Source: Candidatus Saccharimonadota bacterium
Lineage (GTDB): Bacteria > Patescibacteriota > Saccharimonadia > Saccharimonadales > Saccharimonadaceae
Length of the DNA: 5,814 nt
Assembly: GCA_016199685.1 (NCBI GenBank)
Contig: JACQGD010000038.1
Span: 5,077 to 10,890, forward strand
Reading direction: 5' to 3'
Of this stretch, positions 1-5,810 are shown piece after piece. The first letter of the stretch is position 1. Every line of letters begins with the position of its first letter. The notes beneath the pieces are model-generated. The model searched no databases and was not told the origin of the DNA. It saw only the letters and a list, made by a program, of their open reading frames with translations. The position numbers were made by a program, and so were the translations under genes.

Positions 1-1635
1 CCATCGCTTTCAGGGACGTATGGAATTTTAGTGTATCAAGAGCAGTTTATGCAGATTTCCAAAGAATGGTGCGGGTTTACCGGCGGCCAGGCTGACACGC
101 TCCGAAAAGCTGTCGGCAAGAAAAAAATCGATCTCATGCGTAAGGTGAAAGTTGACTTCGTTGAAGGTGCTATCAAGACGAGCGGTGCCAAGAAGGAGAC
201 GGCTGAACTATTCTGGGATCAGCTCGAAGAGTTTGCCAATTACTGCTTTAACAAATCTCACGCAGCCTGTTACGGACTTATTTCATATTGGACGGCATAC
301 CTAAAAGCCCATTTCCCAGATGCATTTATGGCAGCTCTCATGACGAGTGACCAAGACGATATCGAGCGACTTGCAATCGAAATCACGGAATGTAAGCACA
401 TGGGTATCAATGTTTTGAATCCTGATATTAACGAGTCGTTTGTTGAGTTCGCGGTTGTACCGGGCGAGAGCACAATTCGCTTTGGTATGGCGGCAATCAA
501 GGGTGTCGGTGTTGGTGCTGTCGAAGAAGTCTTACGAGCACGAGCCGATGGCAAGTTTACGAGTATCGAGGATTTTGCAAAGCGTGTGAGTGTCGGTAAG
601 TTCAACAAAAAAGCGTGGGACTCACTTATTAAATCTGGAGGATTTGATAGTCTCGGTGATCGATCAGATCTATTATATAACCTTGAAACCGTTCAGGCGT
701 TTGCAAGCAAGATTCAAAAAGAAGCACTGAGTGGTCAAACTGACCTATTCGGTAATTTGACTGGTGCCGAAAGTATTCAGCCGACTGTAACGCTCCAGAC
801 TGCACCTGCTAAGCATACCGACAAAGAACGACTGACCTGGGAGCGTGAGCTGATGGGGCTCTATATTAGCGCGCACCCACTCGATAACTACGATGCGTAT
901 TTTGAAGAGCAAACAATCCCACTCGCTCGAATCAGCCCAGAGATAGACGGTAAAAAGATTACTATCGGCGGACTCGTGAGTACGGTGCGTACGATTATTA
1001 CGAAGAGTGGCACAAAGATGGCGTTTGTGGGAATCGAAGACAAGTCGAGTGAGGCGGAAGTTATTGTATTCCCAAATCTCTACGAGCAAGTTGGAGCAAA
1101 ACTTGTGCAGGACGCGGTCGTACGTGTGACGGGAAAAATCAGCGCACGTGACCGGGATGGAAATTTAGGCTCGGATGCTAAGATGATTGCCGACGAGGTA
1201 ATGATTGTTACCGACAAAGAGCTCAATGACTACGAGTCGACCGGGCGCAAGATGGAAACACCTCGAATGAGTTCTAAGGTGAAAGCCGAGCGTCGCGCAG
1301 CCTATAAGTCAAGCAAGTCCGGCGAGCCCACACCCTCAGTGAGTGCACCAGTAAGTACAATGCCAGCAGACAAACCTGCAGCCGCACCGCGACCAATTCT
1401 TGATATTCCGCCACCGAAGAAGTTATTTGTGCATATCAAGAATCCCGATGATCATTCAGCGCTCCTCGCGTTGAAGCAGACATGCAGTAGCTTTCCCGGT
1501 AATTCGGATATCATTTTGGTGCTTGGCGAGAGTAAAAAGTCAGCAATTAAACTACCATTTACAGTTGACGCGAGTGATGCACTAGTTGGAGAACTGGTGA
1601 AATTACTTAGTGAAGACTGTGTCGTAATGAAATAG
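1..1635 (+). CDS. dnaE: DNA polymerase III alpha subunit, C-terminal part (5' partial)
   Basis: Catalytic subunit of the replicative DNA polymerase. The frame is open from base 1 (PSLSGTYGILVYQEQ), so the GTG at 31 is internal and the true start, PHP domain and palm aspartates lie outside the window. The 544 residues present hold, in order, the end of the fingers region with the conserved FNKSHAACYG at about 83-92; a helix-hairpin-helix region with IKGVGVGA at about 166-173; QTDLF at about 246-250, which fits the beta-clamp-binding consensus QxxLF; the YISAHPLD motif near 287; an OB-fold at about 318-385 (starting KKITIGGLVS); a Lys/Pro/Ala-rich, probably disordered linker at about 411-474; and a small C-terminal domain from LFVHI at 475. 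It ends TAG, which overlaps the SD site of the next gene. The family assignment is very secure; the clamp-binding role of QTDLF is inferred from the consensus and its position after the HhH region. Confidence 0.96.
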   Translation, partial: PSLSGTYGILVYQEQFMQISKEWCGFTGGQADTLRKAVGKKKIDLMRKVKVDFVEGAIKTSGAKKETAELFWDQLEEFANYCFNKSHAACYGLISYWTAYLKAHFPDAFMAALMTSDQDDIERLAIEITECKHMGINVLNPDINESFVEFAVVPGESTIRFGMAAIKGVGVGAVEEVLRARADGKFTSIEDFAKRVSVGKFNKKAWDSLIKSGGFDSLGDRSDLLYNLETVQAFASKIQKEALSGQTDLFGNLTGAESIQPTVTLQTAPAKHTDKERLTWERELMGLYISAHPLDNYDAYFEEQTIPLARISPEIDGKKITIGGLVSTVRTIITKSGTKMAFVGIEDKSSEAEVIVFPNLYEQVGAKLVQDAVVRVTGKISARDRDGNLGSDAKMIADEVMIVTDKELNDYESTGRKMETPRMSSKVKAERRAAYKSSKSGEPTPSVSAPVSTMPADKPAAAPRPILDIPPPKKLFVHIKNPDDHSALLALKQTCSSFPGNSDIILVLGESKKSAIKLPFTVDASDALVGELVKLLSEDCVVMK

Positions 1636-1639
1636 GAGA
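1634..1639 (+). promoter_or_regulatory. Ribosome binding site of the flavin reductase gene
   Basis: AGGAGA overlaps the dnaE stop codon (TAG at 1633-1635) and lies only 3 bases before the ATG at 1643. The overlap suggests translation of the second gene is coupled to dnaE. The spacing is shorter than usual, but there is no better start nearby. Confidence 0.7.
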
Positions 1640-1642
1640 GCT

Positions 1643-2194
1643 ATGGAAACTATCACAATCGCAGTACTTGCTGGAACAGCCCGAAAACAACGAATGTCAA
1701 TTCATGCAGCAAGGTACATCGCCGACTTCGGGCGCGCACTCGAGGGAGTCGAGATCATCTTTGTCGACCCAGCAGAGCTGCATCTTGAAGGTGACGGAAA
1801 CGATCCAGAAGGTAAAGATCCTACGTATACGGCAGTCACTGAAAAGGCTGACGCATTTTTTATCGTCACTCCAGAATACAACCATAGCTTTCCGGGTAGT
1901 CTCAAGCGAATGCTTGATAGCGAACTTGCAAACTACAATCATAAGCCTGTTGCCTTTGCCGGAGTAAGCAATGGCAACTGGGGTGGCATTCGGGCAGTTG
2001 AATCCCTGGTTCCTGCCGTGCGCGAGACAGGACTTGTTGTTATGAGCTGGGATGTGTATTTCCCGTATATTCAGAAAGTATTCAATGATGAAGGAGTCGT
2101 TAGCGAAGAACATCGTGAGCGCTACGAAAAGCAACTCGGAAAACTTTACGCTGAGCTTATTTGGTTTGCGCGAATCTTAAAAGATAAAAAATAA
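1643..2194 (+). CDS. NADPH-dependent FMN reductase family flavoprotein
   Basis: A 183-residue protein with a flavodoxin-like fold, the usual size for this family. Members bind FMN and use NAD(P)H to reduce flavin, quinones or other small electron acceptors in the cytoplasm. Visible signatures are the first strand and phosphate loop ITIAVLAGTARKQRMS at about 4-19 (family form GSxRxxS; here GTARxxRMS), TPEYNHSFPGSLKRMLD at about 76-92, which is the family hallmark PEYNxSxPGxLKNxxD, and AGVSNGNWGGIRA at about 106-118, the loop near the flavin ring. There is no signal peptide, membrane segment or cysteine. It starts 7 bases after the dnaE stop, so co-transcription is likely, although no functional link to replication is evident. 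The physiological substrate cannot be told from sequence; azo-, chromate- and quinone-reductase names are all used for relatives. Confidence 0.9.
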   Translation: METITIAVLAGTARKQRMSIHAARYIADFGRALEGVEIIFVDPAELHLEGDGNDPEGKDPTYTAVTEKADAFFIVTPEYNHSFPGSLKRMLDSELANYNHKPVAFAGVSNGNWGGIRAVESLVPAVRETGLVVMSWDVYFPYIQKVFNDEGVVSEEHRERYEKQLGKLYAELIWFARILKDKK

Positions 2195-2195
2195 C

Positions 2196-2224
2196 TTGCC
2201 CTTAATTTGATAGGGGCGTAAAAT
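2196..2224 (+). promoter_or_regulatory. Sigma70-type promoter of the unknown 151-aa gene
   Basis: TTGCCC (2196-2201) and TAAAAT (2219-2224) are separated by exactly 17 bases and lie just after the flavin reductase stop codon. The expected transcript start near 2231 gives a leader of about 14 bases that opens almost directly on the SD site. The match is by eye; transcription has not been shown. Confidence 0.6.
2198..2217. repeat. Inverted repeat inside the promoter spacer
   Basis: GCCCTTA (2198-2204) and TAGGGGC (2211-2217) can form a 7-bp stem with one G-T pair and a 6-base loop ATTTGA. It covers the end of the -35 box and most of the spacer, so it could be an operator. Read on the minus strand it is followed, after four bases (AAGT), by TATTTTTTA, so it could also be an intrinsic terminator for antisense transcripts. 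On the plus strand no T run follows. Confidence 0.4.
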
Positions 2225-2231
2225 ACCTCTC

Positions 2232-2238
2232 AAAGGAG
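2232..2238 (+). promoter_or_regulatory. Strong ribosome binding site
   Basis: AAAGGAG, 6 bases before the ATG at 2245. This is the best SD match in the window and fixes the start of the 151-residue gene. Confidence 0.85.
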
Positions 2239-2244
2239 TGTGAT

Positions 2245-2700
2245 ATGAGAGAAATTTGGACGCCGCCAATTAATGCAGGACTACCAGATGCACACAACCC
2301 ATTAGACATGGCTATGCACCTTCAGCGAGAAATTGAGACGCAAAGTAACCCTCAATTACGGTATGAGCTAGCGAATGAAGCACTGAATCTACTCGTTTTG
2401 CATTTTGAGGAGAACGAGGCCCTGTTCGCACAGTCTTCAGTAGGAGCAAAAGAAGCGCTTATCGAAAGTACTGACCAAGATAGACAGGCCTTAGATCTAG
2501 TGAACAGCGTTGGCCTTGTCGGTGATATCCGCGGGCTTAGTTATCTTGGAATCGAGCGTTACAATTTCGGTATAGCGCTCAATATCGAAGTCGAATACTT
2601 ATTTAGTCTTGATCAGCCCGATGGTGGCGATATGATTATGCGCCCAGCTCGAGTACCGATTCGTTCGCTCGAATACATCGAGTATGGAATAAGCGCCTAA
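2245..2700 (+). CDS. Conserved-looking protein of unknown function (151 aa)
   Basis: I do not recognise a family. The protein is acidic, has no cysteine, and shows no signal peptide or membrane helix, so it is probably cytosolic. Residues about 20-85 look helical (LDMAMHLQREIETQ and the following stretches rich in Glu, Leu and Ala). The C-terminal third, from about 105 (YNFGIALNIEVEYLFSL), looks like beta strands ending in PVRIR-like sequence and EYIEYG. It is surely a gene: it has a full promoter, the best SD site in the window, and codon use like its neighbours. It is transcribed separately from dnaE and the flavin reductase, or in addition to them. Its stop codon TAA (2698-2700) overlaps the stop of the convergent methyltransferase gene. 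Confidence 0.85.
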   Translation: MREIWTPPINAGLPDAHNPLDMAMHLQREIETQSNPQLRYELANEALNLLVLHFEENEALFAQSSVGAKEALIESTDQDRQALDLVNSVGLVGDIRGLSYLGIERYNFGIALNIEVEYLFSLDQPDGGDMIMRPARVPIRSLEYIEYGISA

Positions 2701-3191
2701 TTCTTATTAAATAGAAGCCCATAAAGTGCAATGCCCGTCGCGACACTCACATTGAACGATTCTTTCATGCCGGACATGGGAATTTCAATAAGATCATCGC
2801 ATTGGTCGCGAAATTCAGGATAGATGCCGTCGATTTCGTTTCCAAGAAATAATGCGATTTTCTCGGGAGATTTGTAGTCATTAAGCATGACTGAACGTTC
2901 ATCTTGTTCAAGACCGACAATTGTGTAGCCACTGGCTTTGAGCTCATCGAGCGGAGGTTCATCAAATCTTTCAAACGGTACTGTCACTTCTGCTCCCAAC
3001 GCAGTCTTATGAATCTGTCGAGTGAGCTTATCTGCAAAGTGAGGAAGTCTTGTGTCTCCATCGATTGTTGGGTATGGTGTGTAGCCACTAAAAATAAGCT
3101 TCGAGATGCCAAAGCCGTCGCAGGTGCGAAGAAATGCACCAACATTGTGAGTTGAGCGAATGTTGTGAGCGATAAGAATAATTTCGGGCAT
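2697..3191 (-). CDS. TrmH/SpoU-family RNA 2'-O-ribose methyltransferase
   Basis: A 164-residue SPOUT-class enzyme predicted to transfer a methyl group from S-adenosylmethionine to a ribose 2'-OH in tRNA or rRNA. All three family motifs are present: motif 1 NIRSTHNVGAFLRTCDGFGI at about 10-29, with the conserved Asn and Arg; motif 2 IALFLGNEIDGIYP at about 111-124; and motif 3 IEIPMSGMKESFNVSVATG at about 136-154, which makes the trefoil knot that binds the cofactor. There is no extra N-terminal RNA-binding domain, so it is a minimal form similar in size to TrmL-type enzymes; which RNA position it modifies cannot be decided. The ATG at 3191 is preceded directly by an extended -10 element and no SD site, so a leaderless mRNA is likely. 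Stop is TAG at 2699-2697. Family call secure, substrate unknown. Confidence 0.93.
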   Translation of the reverse strand: MPEIILIAHNIRSTHNVGAFLRTCDGFGISKLIFSGYTPYPTIDGDTRLPHFADKLTRQIHKTALGAEVTVPFERFDEPPLDELKASGYTIVGLEQDERSVMLNDYKSPEKIALFLGNEIDGIYPEFRDQCDDLIEIPMSGMKESFNVSVATGIALYGLLFNKN

Positions 3192-3197
3192 AAAGAT

Positions 3198-3206
3198 ATT
3201 GTAGCA
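3198..3206 (-). promoter_or_regulatory. Extended -10 promoter of the RNA methyltransferase gene
   Basis: On the minus strand the sequence reads TGCTACAAT, then six bases, then the ATG. TG-N-TACAAT is an extended -10 element, and the six-base gap puts the expected transcript start on the A of the start codon. No clear -35 box and no SD site are present. Confidence 0.6.
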
Positions 3207-3255
3207 TTCTTCGTTTGATTATCGCGTCGATGTACGCCAGTCGTAATGATGCTTA

Positions 3256-3264
3256 TGATATACT
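3256..3264 (+). promoter_or_regulatory. Extended -10 promoter of the pilB-like gene
   Basis: TGATATACT is an extended -10 (TG-N-TATACT) ending 7 bases before the ATG at 3272, so transcription should begin at or next to that codon. No convincing -35 box. A GGAG at 3265-3268 could act as a closely spaced SD site if transcription starts further upstream; both readings favour the start at 3272. Confidence 0.55.
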
Positions 3265-3271
3265 GGAGCAA

Positions 3272-4900
3272 ATGGACGAAAGCAAAATCCAACATCAACG
3301 ACGTGAGCATGACGAAAAATCAACTCAGCAACGCGCAGCAATCCTCGGTTTATCCTATCTCGACACTCATGAGTTCGAAGAAAAGCTCGACCTTGTTGGT
3401 GATCTTTTATCAATTGAAGATATGCACAAGAATCGTATGGTTCCATTGCAGATGGGGAGCGAATATGAGCCGTACCGATTTGGCGTAACAAGCCAGACGC
3501 CTCAATCCGTTATCGAGAAGCTGCGGGTTGAATATTCTGACCAGGGAAGAACTGCTGAAGTATTCTTGATCAGCAACGGTGCGTATTTGGCATTGATGAA
3601 TCGTTACGACCCACCAAAAAAGGTGATCTACGACGACATCACGATTGCAAAAGAGGGTGATAGCTCGACAATCACAGAAGTGAGTCGTACGCTGAATTCC
3701 GTGGGGTCCGATCAAGTGCTCGATTATCTTATCGACCAAGCGGATCGTCTCGGGGCAAGTGATATTCACATCGAGAACCAGCGAACCTACATTCGTATTC
3801 GTATGCGTGTTGACGGCGCCCTGCACCCGGTCGCAGATATCCAAAAAGACAAGTATCGAATCTTGATGGGTGCAATTGGCTCGAGAGCAAATATTTCATC
3901 GGCAGCAAAGACTTCGCAGTCCGGCCATATTCAGAAAGACATTACGAGAGACGGCGCAACGCACCTTCTTAACATTCGTATCGAGACCGTTCCAACGATG
4001 TATGGACAAGATGCTGTGATGCGTTTGTTTAACTTCGATGAGAGTATGCTCAATCTTGACCTGCTTGGAATCCCTCCAAAAGAGCGTTCCGAAATCAACG
4101 AGATCGTTAGCCATCCTCGCGGCATGATGATGATGGTTGGTCCAACTGGCTCGGGTAAGTCTACCACGCTCTACAGTATTTTAAACGCACTCAACACGCC
4201 CGATCGTAAGATTCTGACACTTGAAGATCCAATTGAGTACGGGATCGGCGGTATTGCTCAGATTCCAATCGATACGACGCACGGGCAAACCTTTGCGGAC
4301 GGCCTTCGCTCAATCCTTCGTCTCGACCCTGATGTCGTCATGCTTGGAGAGATTCGTGACGTCGATACCGCCAAGACGGCTATTCAGGCATCAATTACTG
4401 GTCACTTGGTACTCTCATCATTCCACGCCAACTCAACGTCAGCTGCATTTAGCCGTATGATCGGCATGATCGGTATTAATCCTATCTTTAGCTCTGCGAT
4501 ACGCCTTCTTATCGCTCAGCGTCTCGTGCGTAAACTCTACGACCCTTCAAAAGAAGAGTACGAGCCAGATGAGGCGACAAAACAATGGGTGAAGCGCACA
4601 CTCGAAGGTGTTGCACCGGAACGAATGCCGGGAATTGATCTTAATAACTTCAAATTATGGCGACCAAAAGTACACGAAGATGCTCCATTTGGGTTTAAAG
4701 GACGTATTGTCGTTATGGAGCAGATGGTCGTCAATACTGAAATCCAGAAATTCCTTCGAGGTGATATTGCCGATGCAAACCCTGAAGCCATCGAAGCTGA
4801 GGCAAAAAAGTCAGCTGGACTCATCACGCTTATTCAAGCGGGAACGCTTGCTGCGCTTCGCGGCGAGACGACACTCGAAGAAGTGAACCGCGCAATCTAA
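3272..4900 (+). CDS. pilB: GspE/PilB-type secretion and type IV pilus assembly ATPase
   Basis: Hexameric cytoplasmic ATPase that powers pilin polymerisation in type IV pilus or related systems. With the start at 3272 it has 542 residues. An N-terminal MshEN/GspE-N-like domain (about 1-115) is followed by the N2 domain with GASDIHIENQ near 161-170 and the arginine-rich IRIRMRVDGALH; Walker A GPTGSGKST at 290-298; Asp box LEDPIEY at 317-323; Walker B LDPDVVMLGEIRD at 351-363; and the His box TGHLVLSSFHAN at 376-387. The order and Asp/Walker B/His boxes separate it from general AAA ATPases, and the long N-terminus argues for the assembly ATPase rather than PilT. The zinc-binding tetracysteine motif usual after QRLVR is absent, and the protein has no cysteine at all. 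A TTG at 3215 and ATG at 3230 are in frame but lie upstream of the -10 element. No other pilus gene is in the window, so the exact system is inferred. Confidence 0.93.
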   Translation: MDESKIQHQRREHDEKSTQQRAAILGLSYLDTHEFEEKLDLVGDLLSIEDMHKNRMVPLQMGSEYEPYRFGVTSQTPQSVIEKLRVEYSDQGRTAEVFLISNGAYLALMNRYDPPKKVIYDDITIAKEGDSSTITEVSRTLNSVGSDQVLDYLIDQADRLGASDIHIENQRTYIRIRMRVDGALHPVADIQKDKYRILMGAIGSRANISSAAKTSQSGHIQKDITRDGATHLLNIRIETVPTMYGQDAVMRLFNFDESMLNLDLLGIPPKERSEINEIVSHPRGMMMMVGPTGSGKSTTLYSILNALNTPDRKILTLEDPIEYGIGGIAQIPIDTTHGQTFADGLRSILRLDPDVVMLGEIRDVDTAKTAIQASITGHLVLSSFHANSTSAAFSRMIGMIGINPIFSSAIRLLIAQRLVRKLYDPSKEEYEPDEATKQWVKRTLEGVAPERMPGIDLNNFKLWRPKVHEDAPFGFKGRIVVMEQMVVNTEIQKFLRGDIADANPEAIEAEAKKSAGLITLIQAGTLAALRGETTLEEVNRAI

Positions 4901-4945
4901 TAATGCTTTAAAATAGCACGAAGTAAAACATTCGCTATTGGCAAA

Positions 4946-4954
4946 TGGTATACT
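4946..4954 (+). promoter_or_regulatory. Extended -10 promoter of the SAM methyltransferase gene
   Basis: TGGTATACT is a good extended -10 (TG-N-TATACT) ending 8 bases before the ATG at 4963. No SD site lies in the gap TTAAAGTC-T, and no good -35 box is seen. A start at the in-frame ATG at 4945 would put the promoter inside the gene, so 4963 is preferred. Confidence 0.6.
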
Positions 4955-4962
4955 TAAAGTCT

Positions 4963-5397
4963 ATGGATAGTACTGATCAATATTGGAGCAATTTGTACAC
5001 GAGCGGAAGAGATTACACGCTTATTGGAACGGGCGAAATCGATAAAATAATAGCTACTGTGGGAGTGGGTGAGCGCCAGAAACAACTGGATATTGGATGT
5101 GGGACGGGGCAGCTTACGCGTGAATTTTATCATAGGGGCTATACGGTCGTAGGTATCGACCCTTCAGCAGCTGCCATTGAAAAAGCAAGAAACGCGACAG
5201 CTCGTGAAGGACTCACGTATTATCATGGAACTATTGATCAGAATACGACTCTGCTCGAAAATGAAGGCTTGTTCGACGTCATTACGTGCAAATTAGTATA
5301 TGCCTTCATAGAAGATAAGGTGACATTCTTGCAAAACGTTAACTCAATTCTTTCGAGTAGCGGATACTTTATCCTTATTACACCTCTGCCGACATGA
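4963..5397 (+). CDS. Class I SAM-dependent methyltransferase, probably C-terminally cut by a frameshift
   Basis: 144 residues with a clear Rossmann-fold methyltransferase core: motif I LDIGCGTGQLT at 42-52 (glycine-rich SAM-binding loop), motif II VVGIDPSAAAIEKA at 62-75, with Asp66 expected to hold the SAM ribose, the motif IV region FDVITCKLVYAFIED at 104-118, and SSSGYFILITP at 131-141, the fifth strand. The substrate is unknown; it resembles small UbiE/Methyltransf_11-25-type enzymes. The chain stops three residues after strand 5, so the helix and strands 6 and 7 that complete the fold are missing. The next frame, overlapping by ATGA, supplies a plausible continuation. It is the only gene here ending in TGA. 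No SD site; start chosen from the promoter position. Family call secure, intact function doubtful. Confidence 0.85.
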   Translation: MDSTDQYWSNLYTSGRDYTLIGTGEIDKIIATVGVGERQKQLDIGCGTGQLTREFYHRGYTVVGIDPSAAAIEKARNATAREGLTYYHGTIDQNTTLLENEGLFDVITCKLVYAFIEDKVTFLQNVNSILSSSGYFILITPLPT

Positions 5398-5642
5398 GTG
5401 TGGGTAATGCCGATCAGTACCACTACTTCAACGCAAGTGATGTAGCATTGCAGATCGAATTGTTCACTCCTTCTCATTTTGATAGGGGTCTCAGCCAGAT
5501 GAGACACTCGCTCAGGGAATCGGGACGTTTTTTCGCAATACTCCAAGATATTTTCGCGGTACTTTGGGAAGATATCTCGGTTGACCTCCGGCATCGTGTC
5601 AACATCCTTGGGCTTGCACCGAATGCAGCGCTTGTGAGCTAA
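5394..5642 (+). CDS. 82-codon frame: likely C-terminal remainder of the methyltransferase
   Basis: The frame overlaps the previous gene by ATGA and has no SD site of its own. Its first 45 or so residues, with DQYHYFNASDVALQIELF then FTPSHFDRGLSQMRHSL, have the look of a methyltransferase end: a 'YHYF...' turn, a helix, then two strands. A -1 change of frame anywhere between 5361 (just after an upstream in-frame TAG) and 5397 would join it to the methyltransferase. The last 35 residues (from about GRFFAILQDIFAVLW) are amphipathic and not recognised. Two readings are open: a frameshift-broken gene, or a small separate protein translated by coupling through ATGA. I favour the first. No classical slippery heptamer was seen at the junction. 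Confidence 0.5.
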   Translation: MSVGNADQYHYFNASDVALQIELFTPSHFDRGLSQMRHSLRESGRFFAILQDIFAVLWEDISVDLRHRVNILGLAPNAALVS

Positions 5643-5648
5643 GCTCAC
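5634..5648. repeat. Perfect palindrome across a stop codon
   Basis: GTGAGCT, one central A, then AGCTCAC: a perfect 7-bp inverted repeat centred on the TAA stop (5640-5642) of the 82-codon frame. As RNA it can form a 6-bp stem with the stop codon as the loop. Its right arm (GCTCAC) can also pair with GTGAGG at 5665-5670 inside the next hairpin, so the two structures may compete. Confidence 0.6.
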
Positions 5649-5715
5649 CGAAAAGAACTCTACCGTGAGGGCTCAACAGCCTTCCAGTATGAGCCTTGAC
5701 GGTGGGCTCTTTTCG
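5649..5715. terminator. Long near-symmetrical hairpin, probable bidirectional terminator
   Basis: About 24 base pairs join 5649-5675 with 5690-5715. CGAAAAGA pairs with TCTTTTCG at the base; CTC with GGG; ACCGT with ACGGT; and AGGGCTCA with TGAGCCTT at the top, with two G-T pairs, two mismatches and one bulged T, around a 14-base loop. The right side runs into TCTTTTCGTTT and the left side, read on the minus strand, into TTCTTTTCGG, so it can end transcription from either side. A shorter alternative stem, GAGCC (5691-5695) with GGCTC (5705-5709), directly before TTTT also fits a classic terminator. It closes the methyltransferase transcript. The pairing is seen directly; the function is inferred. 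Confidence 0.75.
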
Positions 5716-5759
5716 TTTAATGAACAGGGTATGTACCCCTTTTAAAACTGACTGAAGTA

Positions 5760-5768
5760 TGCTATAGT
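5760..5768 (+). promoter_or_regulatory. Extended -10 promoter facing the right edge
   Basis: TGCTATAGT matches TG-N-TATAAT at seven of eight defined positions. The expected start is near 5775 and no start codon follows at once, unlike the other extended -10 sites here. The transcript would therefore carry a leader or be a noncoding RNA. No good -35 box was found. Confidence 0.45.
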
Positions 5769-5791
5769 TTAAAGCTGATTGTATATATAAA

Positions 5792-5810
5792 GTAAGTGCC
5801 GAGTACTTGC
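5792..5810 (+). other. Small hairpin in a putative leader
   Basis: GTAAGT (5792-5797) pairs with ACTTGC (5805-5810), including one G-T pair, around the 7-base loop GCCGAGT. It begins about 17 bases after the predicted transcript start. It may be the first stem of a leader or structured RNA cut by the window edge; alone it is weak evidence. The remainder of 5643-5814 shows no coding frame. Confidence 0.25.

Noticed and set aside
270..608. Minus-strand open frame opposite dnaE
   Set aside because: It lies fully inside conserved dnaE sequence, shows no family motif, and has low-complexity Ser/Ile-rich translation typical of an antisense shadow.
1697..2134. 145-codon minus-strand frame opposite the flavin reductase gene
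   Set aside because: The plus strand encodes clear flavoprotein motifs; the reverse translation is rich in Cys and Phe with no recognisable domain or SD site.
3215..3271. Upstream TTG (3215) and ATG (3230) starts for the pilB-like gene
   Set aside because: They lie before the extended -10 element, lack SD sites, and the added residues are not typical of the family N-terminus. The start at 3272 fits better.
4912..4939. AATAGC...GCTATT inverted repeat after the pilB-like gene
   Set aside because: Only 6 bp, AT-rich, with a 16-base loop and no T run; such repeats are expected by chance.
5395..5445. Alternative genetic code with UGA as glycine, reading through the methyltransferase stop
   Set aside because: Read-through adds only about 17 residues without family character before a TAG, and no other gene in the window has an in-frame TGA.
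5238..5648. 136-codon minus-strand frame opposite the methyltransferase
   Set aside because: It could be suspected because the plus-strand gene looks broken here, but the plus frames carry the methyltransferase motifs, and the reverse product matches nothing known and starts within the palindrome without SD or promoter.
5727..5743. GGGT-ATGT-ACCC hairpin followed by CTTTT as a second terminator
   Set aside because: The stem is only 4 bp, too weak to call, and a far stronger hairpin lies directly upstream.
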